Below are positions 26,036 to 36,377 of a DNA stretch of 64,000 nt, one piece after another. The translations under genes were made by a program, and so were the position numbers. Location: contig NZ_LMFZ01000008.1 in assembly GCF_001427305.1 (NCBI RefSeq), forward strand, positions 423 through 64,422. Direction: 5' to 3'. The notes beneath the pieces are model-generated. The model saw only the letters and a list, made by a program, of their open reading frames with translations, searched no databases and had not been told where the DNA came from. Source of the stretch: Duganella sp. Root1480D1. GTDB taxonomy: Bacteria; Pseudomonadota; Gammaproteobacteria; Burkholderiales; Burkholderiaceae_D. Position 1 is the stretch's first letter. Every line of letters starts with the position of its first letter.

Positions 26036-27511
26036 TCAGATGCCGCTTGGTGCGCGCTTGTGCCAGTCGGTCGCTTGCTGGAACTGGTGGGCCACATTCA
26101 GCAGCTTCGCTTCGGCGAAGTAGTTGCCGATGATTTGCAGGCCGACCGGGCGGTTGGCGTTTTTCTCGCCTTCGCCGAAACCGCAAGGGATGGACATGCC
26201 AGGCAAGCCCGCCAGGCTGGTGGACAGGGTGAAGATGTCGGCCAGGTAGTTCGCTACCGGATCGTCCGCCTTCGAGCCCAGGTCCCAGGCCACGGTCGGG
26301 GCCACAGGGCCCATGATCACGTCGCACTGGCTGCCCAGCACATTGGCGAAGTCCTGCGTGATCTTGCGGCGGATCTTCTGCGCTTTCAGGTAGTAGGCGT
26401 CGTAGTAGCCGTGGCACAGGATGTAGGTGCCGACCATGATGCGGCGCTGAACTTCCGGACCGAAGCCTTCGGCGCGGCTCTTCTTGTACATGTCCTGCAG
26501 GTCCTTGTAGCCTTCGGCGCGGTGGCCGTAGCGCACGCCGTCAAAGCGCGACAGGTTGGACGAGGCTTCGGCAGGGGCGATCATGTAGTAGGCCGGGATC
26601 GACAGCGCGGTGTTCGGCAGCGAGATATCGACCAGGGTGGCGCCAAGTTCCACGAATTTGGCCAGCGCTGCGCGCACGGCCTTTTCGACGTCGGCCGCCA
26701 GGCCTTCGCCGAAGTATTCCTTTGGCACGCCGATGCGCAGGCCGGCCAGCGGCTTGGCCAGGTCGCGGGTGAAGTCTTCGGCAGCGTTGCCTTGTTCAGC
26801 GGACAGGCTGGTCGAATCGCGTTCGTCGAAGCCGGTCATGGCGGACAGCAGCAGCGCGCAGTCTTCCGCGGTTTGCGCCATCGGGCCTGCCTGGTCCAGC
26901 GAGGAGGCGAAGGCGATCATGCCGAAGCGCGAGGCGCGGCCGTAGGTTGGCTTGATGCCGGTGATGCCGCAGAAAGCTGCCGGCTGGCGGATCGAGCCGC
27001 CGGTGTCGGTGCCGGTGACGCCAGGCGCCAGGCGGGCTGCCACAGCCGCAGCGGAGCCGCCGGAGGAGCCGCCTGGAACGGCAGACTTGTCCCATGGGTT
27101 TTTCACTGCGCCGAAGGCCGAGTTCTCATTCGAGGACCCCATGGCGAATTCGTCGCAATTCAGCTTGCCGAGGGTGACCATGCCGGCGTCCAGGAATTTC
27201 TGCACCACGGTGGCGTCGAACGGGCTGACGTAGTTGGCCAGCATCTTCGAGCCGGCGGTCGAGCGCCAGCCTTTGGTGACGAAAATGTCCTTGTGCGCGA
27301 TCGGCACGCCGGTCAGGGGCGTGGCGGTGCCGTTGGCGATGCGCTTGTCGGCTTCTTCGGCCTGGGCCAGCGTCAGCGCGCGGTCCACGTGCAGGAAGGC
27401 ATTCAGGTCGCTCTTCTCAATTCGGTCCAGGAAGTGGTTCGCCAGCTGGACGGCGCTGACTTCCTTTTTTTGCAGGAGCTCGGACAGCTCTTTGATTGTT
27501 TTGGTGTGCAT
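26036..27511 (-). CDS. gatA: Asp-tRNA(Asn)/Glu-tRNA(Gln) amidotransferase subunit A
   Basis: 491 residues from ATG 27511, which has AAAGGA upstream; a longer in-frame start would begin inside the repeat element at 27528. The amidase-signature triad is visible: Lys in PIAHKDIF (about 77), cis-Ser in [18 protein letters not shown] (about 153-158) and the nucleophile Ser in [13 protein letters not shown] (about 177). It releases ammonia from glutamine or asparagine for GatB. Flanked on both sides by repeat elements inside the gatCAB set. Confidence 0.97.
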   Translation of the reverse strand: MHTKTIKELSELLQKKEVSAVQLANHFLDRIEKSDLNAFLHVDRALTLAQAEEADKRIANGTATPLTGVPIAHKDIFVTKGWRSTAGSKMLANYVSPFDATVVQKFLDAGMVTLGKLNCDEFAMGSSNENSAFGAVKNPWDKSAVPGGSSGGSAAAVAARLAPGVTGTDTGGSIRQPAAFCGITGIKPTYGRASRFGMIAFASSLDQAGPMAQTAEDCALLLSAMTGFDERDSTSLSAEQGNAAEDFTRDLAKPLAGLRIGVPKEYFGEGLAADVEKAVRAALAKFVELGATLVDISLPNTALSIPAYYMIAPAEASSNLSRFDGVRYGHRAEGYKDLQDMYKKSRAEGFGPEVQRRIMVGTYILCHGYYDAYYLKAQKIRRKITQDFANVLGSQCDVIMGPVAPTVAWDLGSKADDPVANYLADIFTLSTSLAGLPGMSIPCGFGEGEKNANRPVGLQIIGNYFAEAKLLNVAHQFQQATDWHKRAPSGI

Positions 27512-27527
27512 TCGTTTTTCCTTTTTA

Positions 27528-27606
27528 AACCGGTAAACCGGTGTCTGACCCGCAGGGTCGGACACCATGGCACGCGGCAGCCGCGTAACACCGCCTCACC
27601 GGTTTT
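27528..27606. repeat. 79-bp element between gatC and gatA
   Basis: Left end AACCGGTAAACC (27528-27539), dyad GGTGTCTGACCC/GGGTCGGACACC with one mismatch (27540-27566), GC-rich middle (CACGCGGCAGCCGCG), right end CACCGGTTTT. The right end abuts the TAA of gatC (27607-27609). Block order and length match the copy behind gshA. Confidence 0.78.
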
Positions 27607-27906
27607 TTATTCGATCACCTTCGGTACCAGGTACAGGCCATCTTCGGTCTTGGGCGCCACTTGCTGGTATTCCTCGCGGCGATTCGGCTCGGTTGCCACG
27701 TCTTCGCGCAGGCGCAGGGCGACCTGCATGGCATTGGCCAGCGGGTGGGACAGCGGGGCGACGCCCTCGGTGTCCACGGCCTTCATCTGTTCGGCCAGCG
27801 CGAAAATGCCATTCAGTTTGTCCAGCATATCGGCGGAATGGCCGGCGTCCATCTCCAACTGGGCCAGTTTGGCGATGCGTTCAACGTCGTTCAGTGTCAG
27901 GGACAT
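27607..27906 (-). CDS. gatC: Asp-tRNA(Asn)/Glu-tRNA(Gln) amidotransferase subunit C
   Basis: 99 residues, the normal GatC size. MSLTLNDVERIAKLAQLEMD at the start and the C-terminal LREDVATEPNRREEYQQVAPKTEDGLYLVPKVIE are typical. GatC is the small scaffold around the GatA-GatB contact. It is the first gene of the set and diverges from mreB. Confidence 0.95.
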   Translation of the reverse strand: MSLTLNDVERIAKLAQLEMDAGHSADMLDKLNGIFALAEQMKAVDTEGVAPLSHPLANAMQVALRLREDVATEPNRREEYQQVAPKTEDGLYLVPKVIE

Positions 27907-29189
<1,283 letters not shown>

Positions 29190-29200
29190 GAGTGAGTAAA

Positions 29201-29224
29201 AAGGGCAGCGCAAGCTGCCCTTCT
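29201..29224 (+). terminator. hairpin between mreB and mreC, probable partial terminator
   Basis: AAGGGCAGC, loop GCAA, GCTGCCCTT form a 9-bp stem followed by CTTAATT. The T-run is short, so leaky termination or a processing/stability site fits better than a full stop. Such a hairpin would raise MreB over MreC and MreD. Confidence 0.6.
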
Positions 29225-29236
29225 TAATTGGAAGAC

Positions 29237-30205
29237 ATGGAATACAGTCCACCGCCACTGTTCAAGCAAGGCGCGTCCGCCCGTTTCAAGATGATGGTGT
29301 TCGCGTGCATTTCGATTGCGCTGCTGCTGGCCGATTCACGCGTGAATGCGCTGACGGCAGTCCGGCAGGGCGTCGGCTTTGTCCTCTATCCCCTGCAGAA
29401 GATCGCACTGCTGCCGCGCGATGCCATGGTCGGCATGGGCGATTACTTCTCCACGCTGTCGAAGCTGGAGAAGCAGGTCAGCGTGCTGCAGCAGCAACAG
29501 ATCGCCGCTTCGCAGGCTTTGCAGCAGGCCCAGCTCTACCAGGCTGAGAACAACCAGCTGCGCAAGCTGCTGGACGCGCAGCAGCGCGTGCCGGGCAAAT
29601 CGCAACTGGCTGAAATCCTTTACGAAGCGCGCGATGTGTTCACGCGCAAGGTGATCCTGAATCGCGGTACCCAGCATGGCGTGTCGGCCGGCTTGCCGGT
29701 GATCGACAACCAGGGCGTGGTGGGGCAGGTGACGCGCGTGTTCCCGTTCACCTCCGAAGTGACCCTGCTGACCGACAAGGAACAGGCGATTCCGGTGCAG
29801 ATCCTGCGCAATGGCTTGCGCTCCGTGGCCGTCGGCCGCGGCCAGTCGGGCAACCTGGACTTGCGCTTCATGGCGCCGACGGCCGACGTAGTGGTCGGCG
29901 ATATCCTGATCACCTCCGGCATCGACGGCGTGTATCCGGCCGGCCTGGCGGTGGCGCGCGTGGTACAGGTGGAGAGCAATGCCAGCGGCGCCTTTGGCCG
30001 TGTGGTGTGCGCGCCGCTGGCAGGTACCGAGCGCAATACCGCGCTGCTGATCCTGATGTCGCTGCCGGAAATGCCGCCGCGCCCGCCGGAAGAGGAGCCG
30101 GTGACCAAGCCGTCTAAAAAGAAGGATAAGGAAAAGGCCAAGGCGGAAGCCGCCGAAGCGCCGGCTCCAGCCGCCGCGCAAGCACCGAAAGAGGCGACCC
30201 GATGA
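29237..30205 (+). CDS. mreC: rod shape-determining protein MreC
   Basis: 322 residues from ATG 29237 (MEYSPPPLFKQGASARFK). One N-terminal membrane span (about 18-36), a coiled coil of Gln/Leu repeats (about 70-115, LEKQVSVLQQQQIAASQALQQA), then the periplasmic beta domain with HGVSAGLPVIDNQGVVGQV. A C-terminal tail rich in Lys, Ala and Pro follows (about 285-322) and may be disordered. MreC links MreB to PBP2 in the elongasome. mreD starts within its stop (ATGA). Confidence 0.95.
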   Translation: MEYSPPPLFKQGASARFKMMVFACISIALLLADSRVNALTAVRQGVGFVLYPLQKIALLPRDAMVGMGDYFSTLSKLEKQVSVLQQQQIAASQALQQAQLYQAENNQLRKLLDAQQRVPGKSQLAEILYEARDVFTRKVILNRGTQHGVSAGLPVIDNQGVVGQVTRVFPFTSEVTLLTDKEQAIPVQILRNGLRSVAVGRGQSGNLDLRFMAPTADVVVGDILITSGIDGVYPAGLAVARVVQVESNASGAFGRVVCAPLAGTERNTALLILMSLPEMPPRPPEEEPVTKPSKKKDKEKAKAEAAEAPAPAAAQAPKEATR

Positions 30206-30714
30206 ACCGTCCACAATACATCCTGCTGCCGGTCAGCCCGCTGTTCATTTTCTTCAGCCTGTTCTGCGCGGTGCTGCTGAATATGCTGCCGTGGGGCCGC
30301 TTCTTCGCGGCGCCGGACTTCGTGGCGCTGACGCTGGTCTTCTGGGGCGTGCACCAGCCGCGCAAGGTCGGCATCGGCACCGCCTTCTTCCTCGGCCTGC
30401 TGATGGACGTGCATGACGCTTCGCTGCTGGGCGAGAATGCGCTGGCCTACACGCTGCTGTCGTATTTCGCCATCATGCTGCACCGCCGGATCCTGTGGTT
30501 CCGCGTGACGACGCAAATCCTGCATGTGCTGCCCCTGCTGTTGCTGGCGCAAACCGTGCAGATGGTGGTGCGCTTCATCGTGGCCGGCAAGTTCCCCGGC
30601 TGGTTCTTCTTCATCGAAAGCGTGGTGGCAGCGCTGTTGTGGCCACTGGCCAGCATGCTGTTGTTGGCGCCGCAGCGCCGCGCCGTGGATAAAGACCACA
30701 CCCGCCCGATCTGA
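30202..30714 (+). CDS. mreD: rod shape-determining protein MreD
   Basis: 170 residues, five predicted membrane helices (for example VSPLFIFFSLFCAVLLNMLPWG and LLPLLLLAQTVQMVVRFIVAG). The motif PDFVALTLVFWGVHQPRKVGIGTAFFLGLLMDV is typical of betaproteobacterial MreD. Inner-membrane member of the elongasome. Its start overlaps the mreC stop by 4 bp, and mrdA begins 2 bp after its own stop. Confidence 0.94.
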   Translation: MNRPQYILLPVSPLFIFFSLFCAVLLNMLPWGRFFAAPDFVALTLVFWGVHQPRKVGIGTAFFLGLLMDVHDASLLGENALAYTLLSYFAIMLHRRILWFRVTTQILHVLPLLLLAQTVQMVVRFIVAGKFPGWFFFIESVVAALLWPLASMLLLAPQRRAVDKDHTRPI

Positions 30715-30716
30715 GC

Positions 30717-32792
30717 ATGACCGAGTTCAAGAATACAGAGCAAGACCTGCACCGCTTCCGGGTGCGACTGTCCGCACTGGGCGGACTGGTGTTCTTTTGC
30801 TTTTCGCTGCTGCTGGCGCGCTTCATCTGGCTGCAGGTCGTCAAGCATAACGACTACATTGCCAAGGCCGAGGACAACCGCATCGCGGTGGTGCCGATCG
30901 TGCCAAGCCGCGGCCTGATCCTCGACCGCAACGGCGTGGTGCTGGCGCGGAACTACTCGGCGATCACGCTGGAGATCACGCCGTCCAAGCTGGCCGCGCC
31001 AATGGAAGACGTGATCGACGAACTGGCCAAGCTGGTGGACATCACCACCAAGGACCGCCGCCGTTTCAAGAAGCTGATGGAAGAGTCCAAGAGCTTCACC
31101 AGCATCCCGCTGCGCAGCCGCCTGACCGATGAGGAGGTGGCGCGATTCGCTGCCAACCGTTTCCGCTTTCCTGGCGTTGACATCCAGGCCCGCCTGTTCC
31201 GCCAGTACCCGCTGGGCGAAGTGGCTTCGCACGTGGTGGGCTATATCGGCCGCATCAACCAGGCCGAATCCAAGGCGCTGGAAGGGACCGAATACGAAGC
31301 CAATTACAACGGCACCGAACATATCGGCAAGGAAGGCCTGGAAAAGAGCTACGAACGCCAACTGCACGGCGTGACGGGCTACGAGGAAGTGGAGCGCACG
31401 GCCGGCGGCCGCGCCATCCGCACGCTGTCGCGCACTCCGGCCACGCCTGGCTCCAACCTGATCCTGTCGATCGACATCGAGCTGCAGAAGATTGCGGAAG
31501 AAGCGTTCGGCGAATACCGTGGCGCGCTGGTGGCCATCGAGCCCAGTACCGGCGACGTGCTGGCCTACGTGTCACGCCCGGGCTACGACCCCAACCTGTT
31601 TGTGGACGGCATCGATGCGCAAAGCTGGGCCGAGTTGAATACTTCGCTCGACAAGCCGCTGATGAACCGTCCGCTGTCCGGTACTTATGCGCCCGGCTCC
31701 ACCTTCAAGCCTTTCATGGCATTGGCGGCGCTGGAGACAGGCAAGCGCACCACCAGCCAGGCGATTGCCGATCCGGGCTTCTTCTACCTCGGTACCCACA
31801 AGTTCCGCGATGACGTGGTGGGCGGTCACGGCATGGTCGACATGCGCAAATCCATCGTTGTCTCGTGCAATACCTACTACTACATGCTGGGCCGCGACAT
31901 GGGTATCGATCTGATCCATGACTTCATGGCGCCGTTCGGCTTTGGCCAACTGACCGGCATCGACCTGGAAAACGAGAAGAAGGGCGTGCTGCCGTCGCAG
32001 GAATGGAAGCGCCAGCGTTTCAAGAAAAATCCGGCGGCAGGCAAGTGGGTGGGCGGCGATACGATTTCGGTGTCCAACGGCTCCGGCTTCAATAACTACA
32101 CGCCGCTGCAAGTGGCGCACGCCGTGGCCAACCTGGCCAACAACGGCGTCGTGATGAAGCCGCACCTGGTCAAGATCGTGGAAGACGGCGGCACCCGCAA
32201 GCGCACCCTGACCGTGCCGAAGGAAAGCTATCGCATCCCGCTCAAGCAGGCCAACATCGACTTCATCAAGGATGCGATGGTGGGCGTGACCACCGAGCCG
32301 GGGGCGACCGGCTACCGCGCGTTCCTGAATGCGGGCTACACCGTGGGCGGCAAGACCGGTACCGCGCAGGTGGTGGCGATCAAGGCCAACGAGAAGTACA
32401 ACGCGGCCCGCCTGGACGAACGCCTGCGCGACAACGCCTGGTTCACCGCCTTCGCACCGGCCGACAAACCGAAGATCGTGCTGGCGCTGATCGTGGAGAA
32501 CGCCGGCTTCGGTGGCGCGGTGGCTGCACCGATTGCGCGTAAAGTGCTGGACTACTGGCTGCTGGGCAAACGCCCGACCGAAAAGGAAACGACGCCGGTG
32601 CCGAAGGAGGATGCGGTCACCGTTCCGGTTGAAGACTTGCCAGAAGAAGACGTCGACGCGGCCGCCGAGCGGCGCGCCCAGCAACAAGGCCAGGTGGCAG
32701 CGCCTGCGCAGCCGGCAACAGCGCCGACACCGCAGGTGCCTGCGCCGGCGGACCAGAAGCCGCAGGCCGGCCCGCCGCGCAAGAGAGAATAA
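30717..32792 (+). CDS. mrdA: penicillin-binding protein 2 (elongasome transpeptidase)
   Basis: 691 residues. One N-terminal membrane span (about 22-42), the PBP dimerisation domain (about 60-230), then the transpeptidase domain with active-site GSTFKPF (Ser near 328), SCN (about 383) and KTGTAQ (about 546). A C-terminal tail of about 75 residues rich in Pro, Ala, Glu and Gln is longer than in E. coli PBP2. It crosslinks peptidoglycan during elongation together with RodA, whose gene follows 9 bp later. Confidence 0.96.
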   Translation: MTEFKNTEQDLHRFRVRLSALGGLVFFCFSLLLARFIWLQVVKHNDYIAKAEDNRIAVVPIVPSRGLILDRNGVVLARNYSAITLEITPSKLAAPMEDVIDELAKLVDITTKDRRRFKKLMEESKSFTSIPLRSRLTDEEVARFAANRFRFPGVDIQARLFRQYPLGEVASHVVGYIGRINQAESKALEGTEYEANYNGTEHIGKEGLEKSYERQLHGVTGYEEVERTAGGRAIRTLSRTPATPGSNLILSIDIELQKIAEEAFGEYRGALVAIEPSTGDVLAYVSRPGYDPNLFVDGIDAQSWAELNTSLDKPLMNRPLSGTYAPGSTFKPFMALAALETGKRTTSQAIADPGFFYLGTHKFRDDVVGGHGMVDMRKSIVVSCNTYYYMLGRDMGIDLIHDFMAPFGFGQLTGIDLENEKKGVLPSQEWKRQRFKKNPAAGKWVGGDTISVSNGSGFNNYTPLQVAHAVANLANNGVVMKPHLVKIVEDGGTRKRTLTVPKESYRIPLKQANIDFIKDAMVGVTTEPGATGYRAFLNAGYTVGGKTGTAQVVAIKANEKYNAARLDERLRDNAWFTAFAPADKPKIVLALIVENAGFGGAVAAPIARKVLDYWLLGKRPTEKETTPVPKEDAVTVPVEDLPEEDVDAAAERRAQQQGQVAAPAQPATAPTPQVPAPADQKPQAGPPRKRE

Positions 32793-32801
32793 GGAGGCAG
32801 C

Positions 32802-33917
32802 ATGCCTATCAATGAAAGACGTTCACTGTGGCGGCGCATGCGCCCATATGTGACGGTATTCGATGGCCCGCTGATGCTGGTCATCGTGTTGTTGCTGGCG
32901 ACCAGCCTGGTCGCCCTGTATTCGGCCAGCATAGGGATTCCGGGCAAGATCGAAGACCAGTTGCGCAATATCGCCATGTCTTTCATCGTGATGTGGTTCG
33001 TGGCCAACATCTCGCCGCAGAACATGATGCGCATTGCGCTGCCGGCCTATGTGATAACGGTGTCGCTGCTGGTGGCAGTAGCGTTGTTCGGCACTATCAA
33101 GCTGGGTGCGCGGCGCTGGCTTAATCTCGGCTTCGCACAGATCCAGCCTTCCGAGTTCGCCAAGATCGCTGTTCCGCTGATGCTGGCCTGGTACTTCCAG
33201 CAGCGCCACGGGCATATGCGCTGGCATGCCTATGCGCTGGGCGCGGTCCTGCTGCTGGTGCCGGTATTCCTGATCGCGCGCCAGCCCGACCTGGGCACGG
33301 CGCTGCTGGTGGTGGCGGCTGGCGCCTGCGTGATCTTCCTGGCAGGCCTGGCATGGAAAGCCATTCTTGCGCTGGTGGTGATGGGCGCGGCCTGCCTGCC
33401 GGTCGCCTGGTCGATGATGCACGACTACCAGCGCGAACGGATCATGACCCTGATCGACCCGACTTCCGATCCGCTGGGCAAAGGCTTCCACATCCTGCAG
33501 TCGACCATTGCGATCGGCTCCGGCGGCGTGACAGGCAAGGGCTGGACGCAGGGCACGCAGGCCCACCTGGAATTCATCCCCGAGCGCACCACCGACTTTA
33601 TCTTCGCCGTATTTTCGGAGGAGTTTGGCCTGGTCGGAAACCTGATCCTGATGTTCCTGTACCTGCTGCTGATCGGCCGCGGGCTGATGATCGCCTCCGG
33701 CGCTCCGAACCTGTTCACGCGCCTGCTGGCAGGCGCGATCACGATGATTTTCTTCACCTATGCCTTCGTCAACATGGGCATGGTGAGCGGCATCCTTCCG
33801 GTAGTGGGCGTGCCACTGCCGTTCATAAGCTACGGCGGCACTGCGCTGCTGACACTCGGATTGGCATCGGGCATCCTGATGTCGATCCAGCGACATAGAA
33901 AGCTGGTGCAAACTTGA
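32802..33917 (+). CDS. rodA: peptidoglycan glycosyltransferase RodA
   Basis: 371 residues of the SEDS family with about ten membrane helices. Conserved stretches: GARRWLNLGFAQIQPSEFAKIAVPL (about 104-128), RQPDLGTALLV (catalytic-loop Asp region near 160), IPERTTDFIFAVFSEEFG and GVPLPFISYGGTALLTLG near the end. It polymerises glycan strands with PBP2. The rlpA gene starts at a TTG that overlaps the rodA stop (TTGA). Confidence 0.96.
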   Translation: MPINERRSLWRRMRPYVTVFDGPLMLVIVLLLATSLVALYSASIGIPGKIEDQLRNIAMSFIVMWFVANISPQNMMRIALPAYVITVSLLVAVALFGTIKLGARRWLNLGFAQIQPSEFAKIAVPLMLAWYFQQRHGHMRWHAYALGAVLLLVPVFLIARQPDLGTALLVVAAGACVIFLAGLAWKAILALVVMGAACLPVAWSMMHDYQRERIMTLIDPTSDPLGKGFHILQSTIAIGSGGVTGKGWTQGTQAHLEFIPERTTDFIFAVFSEEFGLVGNLILMFLYLLLIGRGLMIASGAPNLFTRLLAGAITMIFFTYAFVNMGMVSGILPVVGVPLPFISYGGTALLTLGLASGILMSIQRHRKLVQT

Positions 33918-34918
33918 AGAAGCACGCAATCCGACTCCTGCCGCTTGCGGCAGCCGCCCTGCTGGCCGCTTGCGGTACCACGCAGACCGACTCCACTTCG
34001 CGCAAGCCGCCGTCCCCCGTGACGGCCAAGCCGCAGCCGGGCATTCCGGTGTTGCCGGCCGCGGGCTCCGGGCGCGGCGCCTACTACCAGGATGACGGCC
34101 CGGGCGACAATCCGCCGGTGGGCTTGATGGAAACCCCTGACGCGGAGGTGCGCAACGATCCGTTGTCGCCATACTCCAACCGTCCGTATGTGGTCTTCGG
34201 CAAGAATTACAAGCCGATCGCGCTTGGCTCGGACTTCAAGCAGCGCGGGCCAGGTACCTGGTATGGCAAGAAATTCCATGGCCAGCGCACTTCGTCCGGC
34301 GAGATTTACGATATGTACAAGATGACGGCGGCGCACCCGACGCTGCCGATTCCATCGTATGCACGCGTGACCAATGTCTCGAACGGCAATTCGGTGATCG
34401 TGCGCATCAACGACCGCGGGCCATTCCATTCCACCCGCATCATCGACGTTTCCTACACGGCGGCGCTGAAACTCGGCCTGCTGGTCAACGGCAGCAGCCA
34501 GCTCGAAGTGGTCCACCTGCCGCCGGCCGAAATCGAGCGCATGATCGCAGCGCGGAAAGAAGGCGGCAATGCGCCGGCAACGGCTTCCGTGCCGTCGGCC
34601 CAGGCGCCGCAAAGCATGCCGAAGGCCGCGCCGATGCTGGCATCGTCGAACGGCGACGAAGCCAAGCCTGTTTTGCTTGGCGGGGCGGGCGAGCAGGGCT
34701 TCTTCCTGCAACTGGGTTCCTACTCGCGCGAAGATGGCGCGGATGGCTTGCGCAAGCGCCTGGAGGCCAGCGACGCCGGCCTGAAACTGGATGTGGAACA
34801 GGCAGGCAAATTTTATCGCCTGTTTGCCGGCCCTTATGCGAGCCGAGAGGATGCACAGGCAGCCGGCAAGGCGCTGCCATCAAGCCTGAAGCTCAGGCCT
34901 ATCGTTATCGAGCGCTAG
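33914..34918 (+). CDS. rlpA: RlpA family septal ring lytic transglycosylase (lipoprotein)
   Basis: 334 residues. The likely start is TTG 33914 overlapping the rodA stop, because it directly precedes a lipoprotein signal with lipobox LLAAC (Cys near 20). A double-psi beta-barrel domain follows (about 108-200; GTWYGKKFHGQRTSSGEIYDM, VIVRINDRGPFHSTRIIDVSY with the catalytic Asp), and a C-terminal SPOR domain (about 255-330; FFLQLGSYSREDGADGLRKRLEA) that binds denuded glycan. Its last 14 bp overlap the convergent SPOR gene. Confidence 0.93.
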   Translation: MKKHAIRLLPLAAAALLAACGTTQTDSTSRKPPSPVTAKPQPGIPVLPAAGSGRGAYYQDDGPGDNPPVGLMETPDAEVRNDPLSPYSNRPYVVFGKNYKPIALGSDFKQRGPGTWYGKKFHGQRTSSGEIYDMYKMTAAHPTLPIPSYARVTNVSNGNSVIVRINDRGPFHSTRIIDVSYTAALKLGLLVNGSSQLEVVHLPPAEIERMIAARKEGGNAPATASVPSAQAPQSMPKAAPMLASSNGDEAKPVLLGGAGEQGFFLQLGSYSREDGADGLRKRLEASDAGLKLDVEQAGKFYRLFAGPYASREDAQAAGKALPSSLKLRPIVIER

Positions 34919-35603
34919 AGCAGCTGCGGGTTTCCTGTTCCGGGAACTTGGCGACGATCTTGGCGATGCGTGCCTTGGCGTCGTCGCTGATGTCGCGGAA
35001 CTGGAAATACACTTGCTTGCTGCCGGTGTAACGCGGAGCCACTCGGGCAGTCTGCACGCCCTGCTTGTTCAGCGCGGCCAGCTGTGCCTGGGCCGCCGCT
35101 TCGCTACGGAACACGCCCAGCGAAATGCCCCATTTCAGCGGCGAACTGTCATTCAGGATGAAGAAGTTGGTGACCCCAAGCGCGCGCAGTTCGTCGGCCT
35201 TCTTTTCGGCCGCGGCGCGGCTGGCTTGTGGCGGAATGTGCACGATGTAGCTTGAGATCTCCTGCTCGGCCACGTTGCGGCGCTGCTGGCGGTCGCCCAG
35301 TTCCAGCGGCGCCAGGCGGTTTTCAAACTTGTGGGCCTCGTCCAGACCGAAGTTGCCGGCTTCCAGGCAGGCCACGGCGGCTGGTTCGTCGCGCGGCACC
35401 GGTGGCGGCGGGGCGGCGGCCGCCACGGCGCTTTCGGCCTTGCTGGCGCTGATCAACTGGAGCTTGTCGGCGTTTTGCTGCTTCTGCAGGCGCGCCGGTT
35501 CGTGTTCGTTGCCGCTGAATTGGCCGAGGTAGCCCTCACCATACGCAAACAGCGCGGCATTGGCGACCAGCAGCAGGGCGAATATCAGTTTCAGCACGGG
35601 CAC
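34905..35603 (-). CDS. SPOR domain-containing membrane protein
   Basis: 232 residues. An N-terminal hydrophobic segment (KLIFALLLVANAALFAYG) may be an anchor or signal; a Lys/Gln/Ala/Pro-rich linker follows, then a SPOR-like domain at about 118-200 (SYIVHIPPQASRAAAEKKADELRALGV, KWGISLGVFRSEAAAQAQLAALNKQGV). It would bind septal peptidoglycan. It lies convergent to rlpA and 9 bp behind coaX on the minus strand, so it is likely the last gene of the birA-coaX transcript. Confidence 0.82.
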   Translation of the reverse strand: MPVLKLIFALLLVANAALFAYGEGYLGQFSGNEHEPARLQKQQNADKLQLISASKAESAVAAAAPPPPVPRDEPAAVACLEAGNFGLDEAHKFENRLAPLELGDRQQRRNVAEQEISSYIVHIPPQASRAAAEKKADELRALGVTNFFILNDSSPLKWGISLGVFRSEAAAQAQLAALNKQGVQTARVAPRYTGSKQVYFQFRDISDDAKARIAKIVAKFPEQETRSCSSAR

Positions 35604-35612
35604 TCCATACGG

Positions 35613-36377
35613 TCAGGCGCTGCGCAGGGCAGCGTGCAGTCCTATCATCACGATGTTTTCGACATGGCGGTACGGCACGGGGACCGCTGGCGCGATATAC
35701 GGCGCGGCGCCGCCGGAAATAATACATTCTACGGCCTGGTGCAGCTCAAATGCGCGTTCAATCGCACCGGACTGGGCGGCCAGGCAGCCGGACAGGATGG
35801 CGTCGTCGGTGTTGTCGGCGAAGCCTTCCGGCAGCTTGCCGGGTTTGACCTGGGGCAGCTGGGCGGTGTTCCTGGCCAGCGAAGTGGCCATCAGGCCCAG
35901 GCCCGGCAGGATCATGCCGCCCAGGAAAGTGCCGTCGGCAGTGATCGCGTCGATGGTTGTCGCGGTACCGCAGTTGGCGATCACGATAGCCTTGCCCGGG
36001 CACAGGGCATGCGCGCCGATGGCGGCGGCAAAACGGTCGCAGCCGAGTTGCGCTGGATTGCGGTAGGCATTGCGGACGCCGGCGCGCTGGGGGACAGAGG
36101 CGAACCACTCGATGGCTTGCTGCTGGACCGGTAGCTGCGGCGCTGCCAGCCAGCTTGCCAGCATGTCGCGCGCGGGCTGGCCGGCGACGTTGGCGATCAG
36201 CACGCGGCCAACGGCCGGCACGGCGCCGAGGGCAGCGATGAGGGCTGTCGGGAACTCGGCGGCGTCAGCGTGCATGTGCGCGCCTTGCGCTACCCAGTTG
36301 CCGAGGGCGGCGCCAGGCGCTGCGAGCGCCCACTTGATGCGGGTATTGCCGGCGTCGATCAGCAGGTCGTAAGTCAT
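35613..36377 (-). CDS. coaX: type III pantothenate kinase
   Basis: 254 residues from ATG 36377 (MTYDLLIDAGNTRIKWALA), which overlaps the birA stop by 4 bp; the longer open frame upstream is Arg-rich and lies inside birA. ASKHA-fold motifs: DAGNTRIKW, GCDRFAAAIGA (about 106-116), IANCGTATTIDAI (about 127-139) and the C-terminal ISGGAAPYI. It phosphorylates pantothenate, the first step of CoA synthesis. Confidence 0.94.
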   Translation of the reverse strand: MTYDLLIDAGNTRIKWALAAPGAALGNWVAQGAHMHADAAEFPTALIAALGAVPAVGRVLIANVAGQPARDMLASWLAAPQLPVQQQAIEWFASVPQRAGVRNAYRNPAQLGCDRFAAAIGAHALCPGKAIVIANCGTATTIDAITADGTFLGGMILPGLGLMATSLARNTAQLPQVKPGKLPEGFADNTDDAILSGCLAAQSGAIERAFELHQAVECIISGGAAPYIAPAVPVPYRHVENIVMIGLHAALRSA

